Source of the DNA: Alphaproteobacteria bacterium
GTDB lineage: Bacteria > Pseudomonadota > Alphaproteobacteria > UBA9219
Assembly (NCBI GenBank): GCA_028708035.1
Contig: JAQVZU010000013.1
Span: 1-33,762 of the forward strand
Reading direction: 5' to 3'
DNA: 33,762 nt
In this document: positions 24,212 to 32,763 of the stretch, piece after piece
How the letters are laid out: each line of letters starts with the position of its first letter
Position numbering within the stretch: position 1 is the first letter of the stretch
Position numbers and translations under genes: made by a program
Notes under the pieces: model-generated
Database searches by the model: none
What the model saw: only the letters and a program-made list of their open reading frames with translations
What the model was told of the DNA's origin: nothing

Positions 24212-25351
24212 ATGATCCTCATCGTAACCCAAACCTTCGCGCCGGTAAAAGGAGGCATGCAAGCCTACATGACCGGCCTTGCCGAAGAGCTTGCGCGCAC
24301 GGGGCACGAAACGGTTGTCTTCGCCGATGGAAAAAATAACGGCTATGTTCCGCGCCATCCCTATGAAGTTCGTCGTTTTACGGGGTGGCGTCCCTTGCGC
24401 CGCCTGAAAAAGCGCATGGCCATTGGCTCGGTATCGGCGCAGCGAAAGATTGAAGGAATTTTTTGCGATTCATGGAAAAGCGTCGAAGCCATTCCGTCGC
24501 ACATCTCGGCCCCCATTGTCGTGCTGGGCCATGGCGGAGATTGCCCCGTATCCCCCACCTCGCGCAAAAAAAGACGCATCGCGTCGGCGCTCCGCCGAAG
24601 CACTTGCGTCCTCGCCAACTCCCATTGCACGGCCAACCGCTTCCGGCTTTATCTTTCCGAAGGCGACGAGCGCATGAAAATTGTCCATCCGCCCATCCAC
24701 CCGCTTCCCAACCCCACGCCGCGCGCGCAAGAGGCTTTGAAGCGCCTGATTGGCAACCGCTTTCCCGTCATTTCCACATTATCGCGCCTTGAGCCCGCCA
24801 AAGGCATTGACCGGGTGATCGAGGCTCTTCCCGCCGTTGTCGCCAAGCACCCCACAGCCGTTTTCCTGATCGGCGGGGCAGGGGCGGACGAGCCGCGCCT
24901 GCGAGCTCTCATCAAGCAAACAAGCATGTCCGCCCACGTCGAATTCCTCGGCGGACTTGAACCCGAAAGTCCCGAAAAATCGGCCCTATTCTGCAACAGC
25001 GACGTTTTCGCGATGCCGGTGCGTCGCGAGGGAAATTCGGTGGAAGGCTTCGGCATCAGTTACATAGAAGCCGGTTTTTTCGGTATCCCATCGCTCGGAG
25101 GCCGGGGAACCGGGGCTGAGGATGCCGTCATCGACGGCAAAACCGGCCTTCTGTGCAATGGTTCCGACGTGGCGGACGTAACAGAAAAGCTTCTGCATCT
25201 GCTCGACGACGAACCCTTCCGTTGCGCTTGCGCCCAAGCCGCCAAAGCCCGCGCCGACTCTCTCCTCTGGTCCCACTCTCTCCCTCTGTTTCTCGAAGCG
25301 CTCGGCCCAACCCCATTGCGGACAAACACAGGCGCAATTGAATGTCCCTAA
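24212..25351 (+). CDS. Family 4 glycosyltransferase (GT-B)
   Basis: A 379-residue GT-B enzyme. N-terminal Rossmann domain with TQTFAPVKGGMQAYMTGLAEEL (6-27), VVLGHGGD around 107, and LANSHCTANRF around 134. C-terminal donor domain with STLSRLEPAKGIDRVIEALP (about 193-212), FLIGGAGADEPRL and EGFGISYIEAGFFGIPSLGG, the EX7E-type nucleotide-sugar site. Its place after lpxA suggests a role in cell-surface polysaccharide or glycolipid synthesis; the sugar is unknown. Confidence 0.88.
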   Translation: MILIVTQTFAPVKGGMQAYMTGLAEELARTGHETVVFADGKNNGYVPRHPYEVRRFTGWRPLRRLKKRMAIGSVSAQRKIEGIFCDSWKSVEAIPSHISAPIVVLGHGGDCPVSPTSRKKRRIASALRRSTCVLANSHCTANRFRLYLSEGDERMKIVHPPIHPLPNPTPRAQEALKRLIGNRFPVISTLSRLEPAKGIDRVIEALPAVVAKHPTAVFLIGGAGADEPRLRALIKQTSMSAHVEFLGGLEPESPEKSALFCNSDVFAMPVRREGNSVEGFGISYIEAGFFGIPSLGGRGTGAEDAVIDGKTGLLCNGSDVADVTEKLLHLLDDEPFRCACAQAAKARADSLLWSHSLPLFLEALGPTPLRTNTGAIECP

Positions 25352-25372
25352 ACCCGAAAACTAATCCAGCCT

Positions 25373-25419
25373 CGTCATTCCCGCGAAAGCGGGAATCCAT
25401 CGCCGCGCGTCCGCGCGGC
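25373..25419. repeat. Dispersed hairpin repeat, copy 3
   Basis: The most complete copy. Hairpin one (25377-25396) is ATTCCCGC-GAAA-GCGGGAAT. Hairpin two (25402-25419) is GCCGCGCG-TC-CGCGCGGC, a perfect 8-bp stem. The copy lies between two glycosyltransferase genes. Confidence 0.78.
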
Positions 25420-25472
25420 ATAAGAGTCTCGTGCGTCGCCGAAGGACTCCCCGCCGGACTTGTATAACCATC

Positions 25473-26537
25473 ATGAAAATTCTCATCATCTCCGACGCAT
25501 GGAAGCCGCAAATAAACGGTGTTGTCCGAGCCCTTGAATATATGGAAAATGAGCTGCGCCAAATGGGCCATGACGTTCGCATCGTAGGCCCCGACAACGC
25601 GCGCCCCTATGTCTTCGCGCTGCCTTTCTACCGTATGATCGAGCTCGAATTTTTTGCCTCGTCGCGCCTCTCGAAAATTTATGAAGACTTTATGCCCGAT
25701 GCCGTCCACATCGCGACCGAAGGCCCGCTCGGCTGGACGGCCCGGCACATTTGCCTGCGCCGGAAAATGCCTTTTTCCACGTCCTACCACACGCGTTTCC
25801 CCGATTACATTTCGAAGCACGCGCCGCGCTTTCTCGCCTCCGCCGTCGCGTGCGCCGTGACCCGCATTCTTCGCCGTTTTCATGCGGAATCCGCCGCTGT
25901 GATGGTCTCAACCCCGTCCATGGAAAGAGAGCTTCGCGCCGAAGGTTACAAGCGCCTTGTCCTTTGCCCGCAAGGGGTGGATTGCAGCCTTTTCCGGCCC
26001 CGGGGAAAATCCTTCCCCGCCTACAAAGATCTTCCGCGCCCCATCCTCCTCAACGTGGGCCGCATCGCTGCCGAAAAGAACCTGCGCGAATTCCTCGACC
26101 TTAAAATCCCCGGAACCAAAGTCCTTATCGGAGACGGCCCCGACCTTGCCCGCCTAAGCCGGGAATACCCGGACGCTCATTTCATGGGCGCTCTTGAAGG
26201 CGAAAACCTTGCCCGCGCCTATGCCGCAGCGGATCTGTTCGTCTTTCCCTCCAAAACGGACACGTTCGGACTTGTATTGCTTGAAGCTTGCGCCTCGGGC
26301 CTGCGCATAGCCGCACATCCGGTTGCGGGCCCGGCAGACATTTTTGCCGATCCCGAAAGCAAAACCTTCGCCGTGCTTGACGCCGATTTGCAGGCGGCGG
26401 TGACCCAAGCCCTTGCGCTTTCTGATGATCCCCAAACGCCTTCCGCTTACGCCTCCAAATTCTCTTGGAACGCGAGCGCCAGGCAATTCTTGGCGAGCCT
26501 TGCGACAAAAGGCGAAGGCGGGGTATATAAGCTCTAA
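25473..26537 (+). CDS. GT-B glycosyltransferase, mannosyltransferase/SqdX-like
   Basis: A 354-residue GT4-family enzyme beginning MKILIISDAWKPQINGVVRAL, the typical start of the group with GDP-mannose- and UDP-sulfoquinovose-dependent enzymes that glycosylate (phospho)lipids. SYHTRFPDYI around 103, VSTPSMERELRAEGY, CPQGVDCSLFRP, then LNVGRIAAEKNLREFLDL and FPSKTDTFGLVLLEACASGL (EX7E region, about 253-272). The ATG at 25473 fits the family start; an ATG at 25431 lies inside the spacer after repeat copy 3. Its stop is directly followed by the ATG of the prephenate dehydratase gene. Confidence 0.88.
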   Translation: MKILIISDAWKPQINGVVRALEYMENELRQMGHDVRIVGPDNARPYVFALPFYRMIELEFFASSRLSKIYEDFMPDAVHIATEGPLGWTARHICLRRKMPFSTSYHTRFPDYISKHAPRFLASAVACAVTRILRRFHAESAAVMVSTPSMERELRAEGYKRLVLCPQGVDCSLFRPRGKSFPAYKDLPRPILLNVGRIAAEKNLREFLDLKIPGTKVLIGDGPDLARLSREYPDAHFMGALEGENLARAYAAADLFVFPSKTDTFGLVLLEACASGLRIAAHPVAGPADIFADPESKTFAVLDADLQAAVTQALALSDDPQTPSAYASKFSWNASARQFLASLATKGEGGVYKL

Positions 26538-27389
26538 ATGTTCAGTTTTTGGAAAAAACCAATGAAGATAGCCTTTCAAGGCGCATTCGGCGCGAATTCG
26601 GATATGGCATGCCGAGCCGTTTATCCCGACTGCGAAACCATCCCGTGTTTCGGATTTGACGATGCGTTCGAAGCGGCGGTTTCGGGCAAAGCCGATCTGG
26701 CGATGATCCCGGTAGAAAACTCGGTGGCGGGCCGGGTGGCCGATGTTCACCGCCTTCTGCCGCAAGGCAAGCTTTTTATTATCGGAGAACACTATCAGCC
26801 CATCGAGCACCGCCTCTTGGCTATTAAAGGCGCAAGGCTTGAAGACATCGAAACCGTCGAAAGCCACGTCCAAGCCTTGGCGCAATGCCAGAAATGGCTT
26901 AAGGCGCATAACATGACGCCGGTCATTCATGCCGACACGGCAGGAGCCGCCGAAAAAGTGGCCAAAGTGGGGGATAAACGTATAGCCGCCATTGCATCGG
27001 GCCTCGCAGGCAAAATCTACGGCCTTGAAACGCTGGCCACCGGCATCGCGGACGGCCCGAAAAACACCACGCGCTTTTTGATCTTATCCAAAGATCCTCG
27101 CGAAGCTTCTCCCGGCAGCGATTGCATCACGACGCTGGTTTTCCGCGTCCGTAGCGTCCCCGCCGCGCTTTATAAAGCTTTGGGCGGTTTCGCGACCAAC
27201 GGGATCAACATCACAAAGCTCGAAAGCTACTTGGTGGACGGCAACTTCACGGCGGCCCAGTTTTATGTGGACTGCGAAGGCCACCCCAAAGACACGCCTC
27301 TGCGCCTCGCTCTCGAAGAACTCGCCTTCTTCGCCCACGAGGTGAAGGTCTTGGGCGTCTATCCCGCCCACGCCTTCCGTCGCCAATAG
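26538..27389 (+). CDS. pheA: Prephenate dehydratase with ACT domain
   Basis: A 283-residue monofunctional enzyme converting prephenate to phenylpyruvate for phenylalanine synthesis. The catalytic domain (10-185) has FQGAFGANSD, IPVENSVAGRV (58-68) and the catalytic TRF at 178-180. The ACT domain (about 197-275) binds Phe in relatives, but its ESRP motif reads ESYL here (229-232). The ATG at 26538 directly follows the upstream stop; an internal ATG at 26562 (MKIAFQG) is an equally good start. The gene ends one base from a convergent phage-type gene. Confidence 0.94.
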   Translation: MFSFWKKPMKIAFQGAFGANSDMACRAVYPDCETIPCFGFDDAFEAAVSGKADLAMIPVENSVAGRVADVHRLLPQGKLFIIGEHYQPIEHRLLAIKGARLEDIETVESHVQALAQCQKWLKAHNMTPVIHADTAGAAEKVAKVGDKRIAAIASGLAGKIYGLETLATGIADGPKNTTRFLILSKDPREASPGSDCITTLVFRVRSVPAALYKALGGFATNGINITKLESYLVDGNFTAAQFYVDCEGHPKDTPLRLALEELAFFAHEVKVLGVYPAHAFRRQ

Positions 27390-27390
27390 C

Positions 27391-27642
27391 CTACCTGCAC
27401 CCGTCCACTTGCGCCTCAAGCTCTGCTTCATAAGCGCGGCGTTGGCTCAGTTCGACAAGCGCCGCGCGCGTCTTCGCCGCAATATCGTCGTCCGTTCCGA
27501 CATGAGCCATCGCAAAATCAGGCTTTTGGACAATCTGCCAAATGCAAGGCTCCACCACCGGAACCTGAACCTCCACCGGCTTGTAAACCGGCATCGAGGG
27601 CGCGCATGCTCCAAGCATGAGAGCCAAAAGAATCCGCCTCAT
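27391..27642 (-). CDS. Rz1-like outer-membrane spanin lipoprotein
   Basis: An 83-residue probable lipoprotein: basic start, hydrophobic core and lipobox LGAC (C13), then a Pro/Val-rich stretch (PSMPVYKPVEVQVPVVEPC) and a helical C-terminus ending in QVDGCR. Rz1 o-spanins are short, proline-rich lipoproteins that pair with Rz across the periplasm. Its ATG overlaps the stop of the Rz-like gene by ATGA. No sequence match beyond these features is claimed. Confidence 0.65.
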   Translation of the reverse strand: MRRILLALMLGACAPSMPVYKPVEVQVPVVEPCIWQIVQKPDFAMAHVGTDDDIAAKTRAALVELSQRRAYEAELEAQVDGCR

Positions 27643-28016
27643 TTTCCCGCCTCCAAATACGTCCGAAAAAGCGCCTCCGCGTTTTGGCACGCGGACCCCT
27701 TTGCCTGCGCTGTCCGAATCCTTTCCGCCAGGTCAAGATACATCCGCGAAGCCGTCCTTGCCTTTGCCGAAGCCTCCGCCGCTTTTCGCTCTTTCGCACT
27801 TCGTTCTTCGCGAAGCTTTTCAACCGCCGCATTTTGCCGGGCGATGTGCTGCGCGAATTCGTCGTTCGCCAAGGCGCACGCATTTCTCCGCGCCTCGGTT
27901 TCCGCCAACCGCGCTTTCAATCGAGCGTTGGAAAGAGACATCCAGAACAGCGCAATCATGATTGCAAGAGCCAAAGCCGCGCCGCCGCCAAGCAAGATTT
28001 TATTGATAAGGGTCAT
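27639..28016 (-). CDS. Rz-like inner-membrane spanin
   Basis: A 125-residue protein with one N-terminal membrane helix (about 7-27, LLGGGAALALAIMIALFWM) and a long charged coiled-coil periplasmic part (LKARLAETEARRNACALAN through KERKAAEASAKAR). This is the topology of phage i-spanins. Start at the ATG at 28016, 16 bases inside the holin gene's end; a longer frame to 28106 would overlap the holin gene more. It lies between the holin and the Rz1-like gene, the classical order. Confidence 0.68.
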   Translation of the reverse strand: MTLINKILLGGGAALALAIMIALFWMSLSNARLKARLAETEARRNACALANDEFAQHIARQNAAVEKLREERSAKERKAAEASAKARTASRMYLDLAERIRTAQAKGSACQNAEALFRTYLEAGK

Positions 28017-28260
28017 TGTCCTTAATCCTTTCATGGCCGCGTTGAAGCCCTTGCCCCCAAGCGGCCGCGCCGCCGCCCGCGAGCAAAAGGCCCAACCCCT
28101 GGCCAAAATTTGAAGCGTCGAAGGCGAGTTTCAGCCCGACGACATGATAAATTGAAAGGCCGATCAGCGCGCACGCGCCGAGGCAAAGCAGCACCAGATG
28201 CGCCTCGACCTCGTTTTTCCGAGAGTCCAGCATCTTCGTAAAAAACGTTTTGGTATTCAT
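28000..28260 (-). CDS. Probable holin (small two-helix membrane protein)
   Basis: An 86-residue protein: charged N-terminus (1-19), a hydrophobic helix (about 20-43, LVLLCLGACALIGLSIYHVVGL), then a Gly/Ala-rich second segment (about 52-70), and a charged tail. Size, topology and its place between endolysin and spanins suggest a holin. No specific family is recognised. ATG overlaps the endolysin stop by 4 bases. Confidence 0.6.
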   Translation of the reverse strand: MNTKTFFTKMLDSRKNEVEAHLVLLCLGACALIGLSIYHVVGLKLAFDASNFGQGLGLLLAGGGAAAWGQGLQRGHERIKDNDPYQ

Positions 28261-28724
28261 AAGATTCCCCTTTTCCAAAGCTGTCCTTCCGCCAAGCGCC
28301 GCCGCCTGAGTCCGCCCAGGGTCTCGCCGTTTGCGTGGTCCCAGCGCAGCAATTGCACTGGAACCTGATCGTACCATCCGCGATTAAGAAGCTTCAGCAG
28401 CGTCGAGAACTCGAAATTCCCGAGTCCGATATTGAACGCAAAGCACACGAGCGCCGAAAACTGATTATCGTTTAACTTTACAGTCACCAGCCGCGTCACA
28501 CCGCGCTCGAACAGCCGCAGGTCTTCGCGAAGAAGCGCTTCGGCCTGTTCTTTGGTAATCCGCATGCCCTGCCGGACGGTCCGCGTATGCCCATATCCGA
28601 TGGTCCATACCTTGCCGGGACATAAGTAGGGGGTCAGATGAAGCCCCTCGAATTCCTTGATAAGAGCGATCCCGTCGTCGTTGACATGGCGCGGGAAAAC
28701 GTCGTCCACAAAAATTTCGTCCAT
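28257..28724 (-). CDS. GH24 endolysin (phage lysozyme)
   Basis: A 155-residue muramidase of the T4/P21 group. Catalytic triad spacing is kept: E26 in KEFEGL, then C35 (in place of the usual Asp, as in several phage enzymes) and T41 in WTIGYGHT. ALVCFAFNIGLGNFEFSTLLK is the conserved central helix region. No signal peptide or SAR helix, so export depends on a holin. It starts 4 bases after the DUF2793 stop. Confidence 0.92.
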   Translation of the reverse strand: MDEIFVDDVFPRHVNDDGIALIKEFEGLHLTPYLCPGKVWTIGYGHTRTVRQGMRITKEQAEALLREDLRLFERGVTRLVTVKLNDNQFSALVCFAFNIGLGNFEFSTLLKLLNRGWYDQVPVQLLRWDHANGETLGGLRRRRLAEGQLWKRGIL

Positions 28725-28728
28725 GATT

Positions 28729-29319
28729 TCACGCTTTCGCCACGCGCACGCGCCACGTTCCAGCGCCTAAGGAAACGCTTGCTCCGGTCAGATTGGTCAA
28801 CCGGATGACGGCTGTATCCGTCGCGCTGACATACGCGGTCGCCTGAAGGCCTTGCAAATCGTACGGAGCCGCGACCGTCGCCAAATCTCCCAGCGCCGCG
28901 CCTGTAACCGTAACCGCGGAAGACGTCGCTCCCGCCCCGGCGGCGACGGTTCCGGGAGTCCAGGCCAAAGTTCCATCGATTTTGGGCGTATCCAAAAGAG
29001 CCCAAGCCGAGCCGGTGTAATAAAGCACGCGATTGGAGTTTTGAGCCCAAGCCGTCCATCCCGCAAGCGGCGTTTTGATCGACCATCCGCCATAATACCC
29101 GGCAAGCCTTCCCGTAAATCCGGTCCAAGCTCCCGTAGGCGATGCGCCTATAATGTATGTATCGCCTGTCGCGGGCGATACAGGAGGGGTTGAAAGAGTG
29201 TCGATGACGCAAGTCTTGGCAAGAAAATCAATATCGTTAAGTCCCGCGTTATGCGTGACCTCCTTCTGGGCTTGAGCCGAAGCGATATACGAAAGCGCCA
29301 AATTCGGAGTCGAAGTCAT
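28729..29319 (-). CDS. DUF2793 phage/GTA protein
   Basis: A 196-residue protein with the DUF2793 start (STPNLALSYIASAQAQKEVTHNAGL) and the repeated GDTYIIG / WTGFTGRLAGYYGGWSIKTPLAGW pattern. DUF2793 proteins are found in prophages and gene-transfer-agent clusters of Alphaproteobacteria, near tail genes; a fibre or adhesion role is assumed. From about residue 110 a Thr/Ala/Gly-rich beta domain follows. The start is decided by the ribosome site: AGGAG (29326-29330) is six bases from the ATG at 29319 and directly touches the ATG at 29325. Confidence 0.88.
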   Translation of the reverse strand: MTSTPNLALSYIASAQAQKEVTHNAGLNDIDFLAKTCVIDTLSTPPVSPATGDTYIIGASPTGAWTGFTGRLAGYYGGWSIKTPLAGWTAWAQNSNRVLYYTGSAWALLDTPKIDGTLAWTPGTVAAGAGATSSAVTVTGAALGDLATVAAPYDLQGLQATAYVSATDTAVIRLTNLTGASVSLGAGTWRVRVAKA

Positions 29320-29358
29320 TTGCATCTCCTTAATTCAAGTAAAATCCCTTTTGCGGTT

Positions 29359-32300
29359 TTAAACCACCGCCGTTGCGGCATTCCCCGGCCCGACTCTCGC
29401 GCTGACTTGCCAGATATTCACGGTAAAAGAGGAGGGCACGCTTCCTTCCCAGTCCGCCGCCTGCTGCGCCTGAGTGTAAGTCACGCTTGCCGATGTCAGC
29501 CCTGGAAACGCGCGAACGACGGTGTCTCCGTTCATCACATCCAGCTCGTACAGTTCCTGATCCTCGTCGAGCGGAACATCGACATCGTCAACCCACTCGG
29601 CATTGAGGCGCGCGCGCCTTTTCCATGTCACGGTCAAATCCCCGGTTGTTCCAAGGCTCCGCGTCGCGCCAATGTCGGCGGGGGACAATGGGCAAAGCAT
29701 TTTCATGCCGTAAACGAAGGCGTAATCCTGCGCGTCCGAAAGCGTCTGTCCTGAACTTACTGCGCGGAACTGAAAAGTTTTTCCCCGGTCGCTAAGGGCA
29801 TTGGGCAAAAATGTTACCGCGCCCGCCTGAAGCAAAACAAACCGTTCTCCAAGCGCATGCGTCCCAAGGGCATCCTCGGTTCCGCGCCTGCCGCGAAGCA
29901 AATTCCCCAGCGTGTAAAGTCCCGGCCCCACAAGCGTCGCGGTCTGAAACTGAATAATCTCGTCGCCCAGCAAGGCCGCGTTCGCGCCGTTGGTCATTTC
30001 GACAAAAGAGCAACTTGAAAGCGTTCCATGCTGAAGCTGCACCGTCACAGTGTTGGCATTGTCAATGTAAAAGGCGGACCCAGCGCCAAGGGCGCTTGCC
30101 GCAATCCCCGCCGTTGCCGGAGTCTGAATGGTCGTCGCGGGTGAATAGGAAACCCCATCGCCTGACCGCATCACCGAAGCGTTTTTCCACCCCGCGACGC
30201 CGGTTGCGGCGACATAAACCCCCGGCTGATTGTCCGCCGACTGCAACAACGGCAAGTCCATCAAATAAAGCGTCGTCGAAACCGCGTCCGCCGTTCCGGC
30301 CTCAAGTCCGGCGCTGTCTGCCGCCGCCGAACTGCTGAGGCTTTGCGAACTCGTCGAATAGCCTTCGAGCGTCACAATGCCGTCTGCGAGCGCAACCTTC
30401 GAAAGCCGCAAGAGCCCTTCGTTTCCCAAATCGACCACGTCTCCGGGGTCCAGCGCCGCCCAACGCCGCGAAACGGAAAGCTTCGCAAGCTCGCGTTCCG
30501 CCCATGCCGTGAACAGCCGCGTTTCCGCGATCTGTTTGGCCTTATCCGCCGTGCACACGACTGGCAAGGACAGCTTTTCAACGCTTCGCGCCGAACAGGC
30601 CAGCCGCCGCGCGCGCTGGCAGTTGACTTCGAAGTTCCGCGACGGATCGATGACTTCAACATCGACTTCACGCGGCAACTCAAGCTCTTCCGCGCGTGCG
30701 ACCGAAAGGGCAGCGGCGTCTTTTCCCGCCAAAGCCGCGCGCCGCTCCGTCGCCGGAATCGAGGCGACCATATTTCCGCCGCGCGGCACCGCCTTGAGCT
30801 GCGCTCCGGTTTCAATCAGATCGAAGGCCGCATAAGCCTGCAAGGGCTCGATGGCTTTGCGCGCGCTCATGGGCTCCTGCAAGACGTATCCGCGCACACG
30901 CTGGGTCGCGACTGCCGACACGTCGAAATCCGTTGCCATATATCCCGCGCGCTTTAGAACGTCGCTCAGGATAGCCGCGACGCTGTAAGGAGCCGACCGC
31001 TCAAAGACAGCGATTTTCTTAAGCGTATACGTCGATCCGCCCGAGGCTATGAACAAAAGCCTCTGCCCGTCGAGCTTGACCGCGCAAAAAGCGTCGTAAG
31101 AATTCAGAAGCCCCGAGACCGCCGCCGCATTAACCGAAAGCGTAAAGCTCCCGGTATTCAGCAGCACTTCAGAAAGCAGATAGGTGTTTCCGTTCACGCC
31201 GCTTTGAACGATGACCAGCCTGTCCCCGAAAAACAATGGGAAATGCGTTGTCCCCGTCCCGAAGCTTTGCGTAAAGTTCTGCGCGGGCCGCGTAATTGTC
31301 GCGCCCGTCGCCGAAGGCTCAAACGAAAGGGCTCCGAACAGAAGAACGGTTCCCCACACAAGCGTCCACTCGTTATTGGCTGTGTTGACGAACCGCGCAT
31401 GAGGTCCGCTTCCGGTTCCAATAGGTATGCTGGCGACGGTATAAGACGTTCCGAGCGCGAGCTGGTTGTTTCTCCACGCAATGGTCCGCGCCATCAAAGT
31501 CTTGCTGCTTGTCTCAAGCGCATAAGCGACAAGCCCGTCCGCGTAAGGCGTAAACTGCGCGCCGTAGAACAGGCTTGTGCTCGTTCCGCTTCCCGTTCCC
31601 CAAAGGCCAGTGAAGCCAAGATCGACAACGCTTGTCCCCGCGCGCGCGAAAACCCGAAGTCCTCTTACGCCCCCTTGCACATCGTCGATCACGAAATGCT
31701 GGGCGTCGAGCCACGCGATCTGCTTTGTCGTCGAAGCGTTCGACAGGGATATCGTCAAAATCGTTCCGAACGTCCGCGTTTCCGCGTCGAAGATAACGAA
31801 ATTATGAGAAATCGTTCGCGGCGTTTGCGCATAGCATGCGACAAACCTGCCGTCCGGACCCATTGCCCATGCCGAGTCCGTAAGAGGCGATGTGAACGCG
31901 AATGTTCCACTCTTAACCGATGATCCCGCCACAGGAGTGCTTCCGGTAACGTCGTACTCAGAGGCGATGAATGTTGCGGTCGAGCCCCCTGTCACAATGC
32001 CGCCAATCAGAACCTTCTGCACTTCCGAACCGCCGCTTTGCACAGGAATCGGAAGCATCGTTCCGTTCCGCACCGTTTGGTTTTTAAGGGAAATGGAGGC
32101 GCTTATGGCCGTGTTGCTTATGGGGCCATCGGTCGCGGCGGCGGGCGAAATCTCGAATGTCAAATTGGGAAGCCTGTTGCCGAATTCCGCAAGTTGAAGA
32201 TTGTCGAAAACGATATAGGCAAGCCCTTTGCACGCGGGCACGTTCCCGCTTCCGAGAATGGACTCCATGAATGGGTCGGGCGTCTGGGAATCCGAGCCTT

Positions 32301-32757
32301 TATAAATTGTTACGCCGTCGAACAACCCCGAGGTCCAGATGCCGTTTTGGTAAATGACGGTGCTGTCGGCCCAAATCGTATCGATCCCCTCGATAGGGCC
32401 TGCGCAAATTCCAATCGCGCAATGGACGCTGTAGGAATAGGTCTTGGTCGTGACGCTTCCGCCGCCTTTGCCGCCTGCGGTTTCGGTATGCTTGGTTTCG
32501 ATAAAGTCCGAGGCCCAAAGGACGTTTCCCGCAATTCGCGCGTTGCCGTAAACGATCGGAATGCCCGCGCCATAACGCGAGTCCTGAACCGAGAGATTAT
32601 CAAGCCGTGGCCCCGAAGCCGTGGACCCGAGGCCGAGCGCCGAGTCAATCGCGCCGCCCGCCCAGCTTCCGAGCTTTCCGAAAACCGCCGCGCCGAAGCT
32701 CCCCAAGAAGCTTCGCCCGGCTGCCGCTCCGATCGTTGTGAGTATTATGGACGCCAT
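29359..32757 (-). CDS. Tail-tip/host-specificity protein, GTA gp15-like
   Basis: A 1132-residue protein. Residues 1-45 are Gly/Ala-rich; 50-204 match the N-terminal part of GTA gp15-type proteins (GPRLDNLSVQDSRYGAGIPIVYG, GICAGPIEGIDTIWAD, EFGNRLPNLTFE). Residues about 210-590 are beta-rich with repeated units that look like propeller blades. From about 600 to 800 lies the phage-tail_3 type domain (SVAAILSDVLKRAGY, PREVDVEVIDPSRN, WAALDPGDVVDLG), and the C-terminal part has LLRGRRGTED near 955 and an FN3-like segment (LTVTWKRRARLNAEW). It probably forms the baseplate hub and tip. The TIM-barrel found in GTA gp15 is not seen. Confidence 0.9.
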   Translation of the reverse strand: MASIILTTIGAAAGRSFLGSFGAAVFGKLGSWAGGAIDSALGLGSTASGPRLDNLSVQDSRYGAGIPIVYGNARIAGNVLWASDFIETKHTETAGGKGGGSVTTKTYSYSVHCAIGICAGPIEGIDTIWADSTVIYQNGIWTSGLFDGVTIYKGSDSQTPDPFMESILGSGNVPACKGLAYIVFDNLQLAEFGNRLPNLTFEISPAAATDGPISNTAISASISLKNQTVRNGTMLPIPVQSGGSEVQKVLIGGIVTGGSTATFIASEYDVTGSTPVAGSSVKSGTFAFTSPLTDSAWAMGPDGRFVACYAQTPRTISHNFVIFDAETRTFGTILTISLSNASTTKQIAWLDAQHFVIDDVQGGVRGLRVFARAGTSVVDLGFTGLWGTGSGTSTSLFYGAQFTPYADGLVAYALETSSKTLMARTIAWRNNQLALGTSYTVASIPIGTGSGPHARFVNTANNEWTLVWGTVLLFGALSFEPSATGATITRPAQNFTQSFGTGTTHFPLFFGDRLVIVQSGVNGNTYLLSEVLLNTGSFTLSVNAAAVSGLLNSYDAFCAVKLDGQRLLFIASGGSTYTLKKIAVFERSAPYSVAAILSDVLKRAGYMATDFDVSAVATQRVRGYVLQEPMSARKAIEPLQAYAAFDLIETGAQLKAVPRGGNMVASIPATERRAALAGKDAAALSVARAEELELPREVDVEVIDPSRNFEVNCQRARRLACSARSVEKLSLPVVCTADKAKQIAETRLFTAWAERELAKLSVSRRWAALDPGDVVDLGNEGLLRLSKVALADGIVTLEGYSTSSQSLSSSAAADSAGLEAGTADAVSTTLYLMDLPLLQSADNQPGVYVAATGVAGWKNASVMRSGDGVSYSPATTIQTPATAGIAASALGAGSAFYIDNANTVTVQLQHGTLSSCSFVEMTNGANAALLGDEIIQFQTATLVGPGLYTLGNLLRGRRGTEDALGTHALGERFVLLQAGAVTFLPNALSDRGKTFQFRAVSSGQTLSDAQDYAFVYGMKMLCPLSPADIGATRSLGTTGDLTVTWKRRARLNAEWVDDVDVPLDEDQELYELDVMNGDTVVRAFPGLTSASVTYTQAQQAADWEGSVPSSFTVNIWQVSARVGPGNAATAVV

Positions 32758-32763
32758 GGGACC

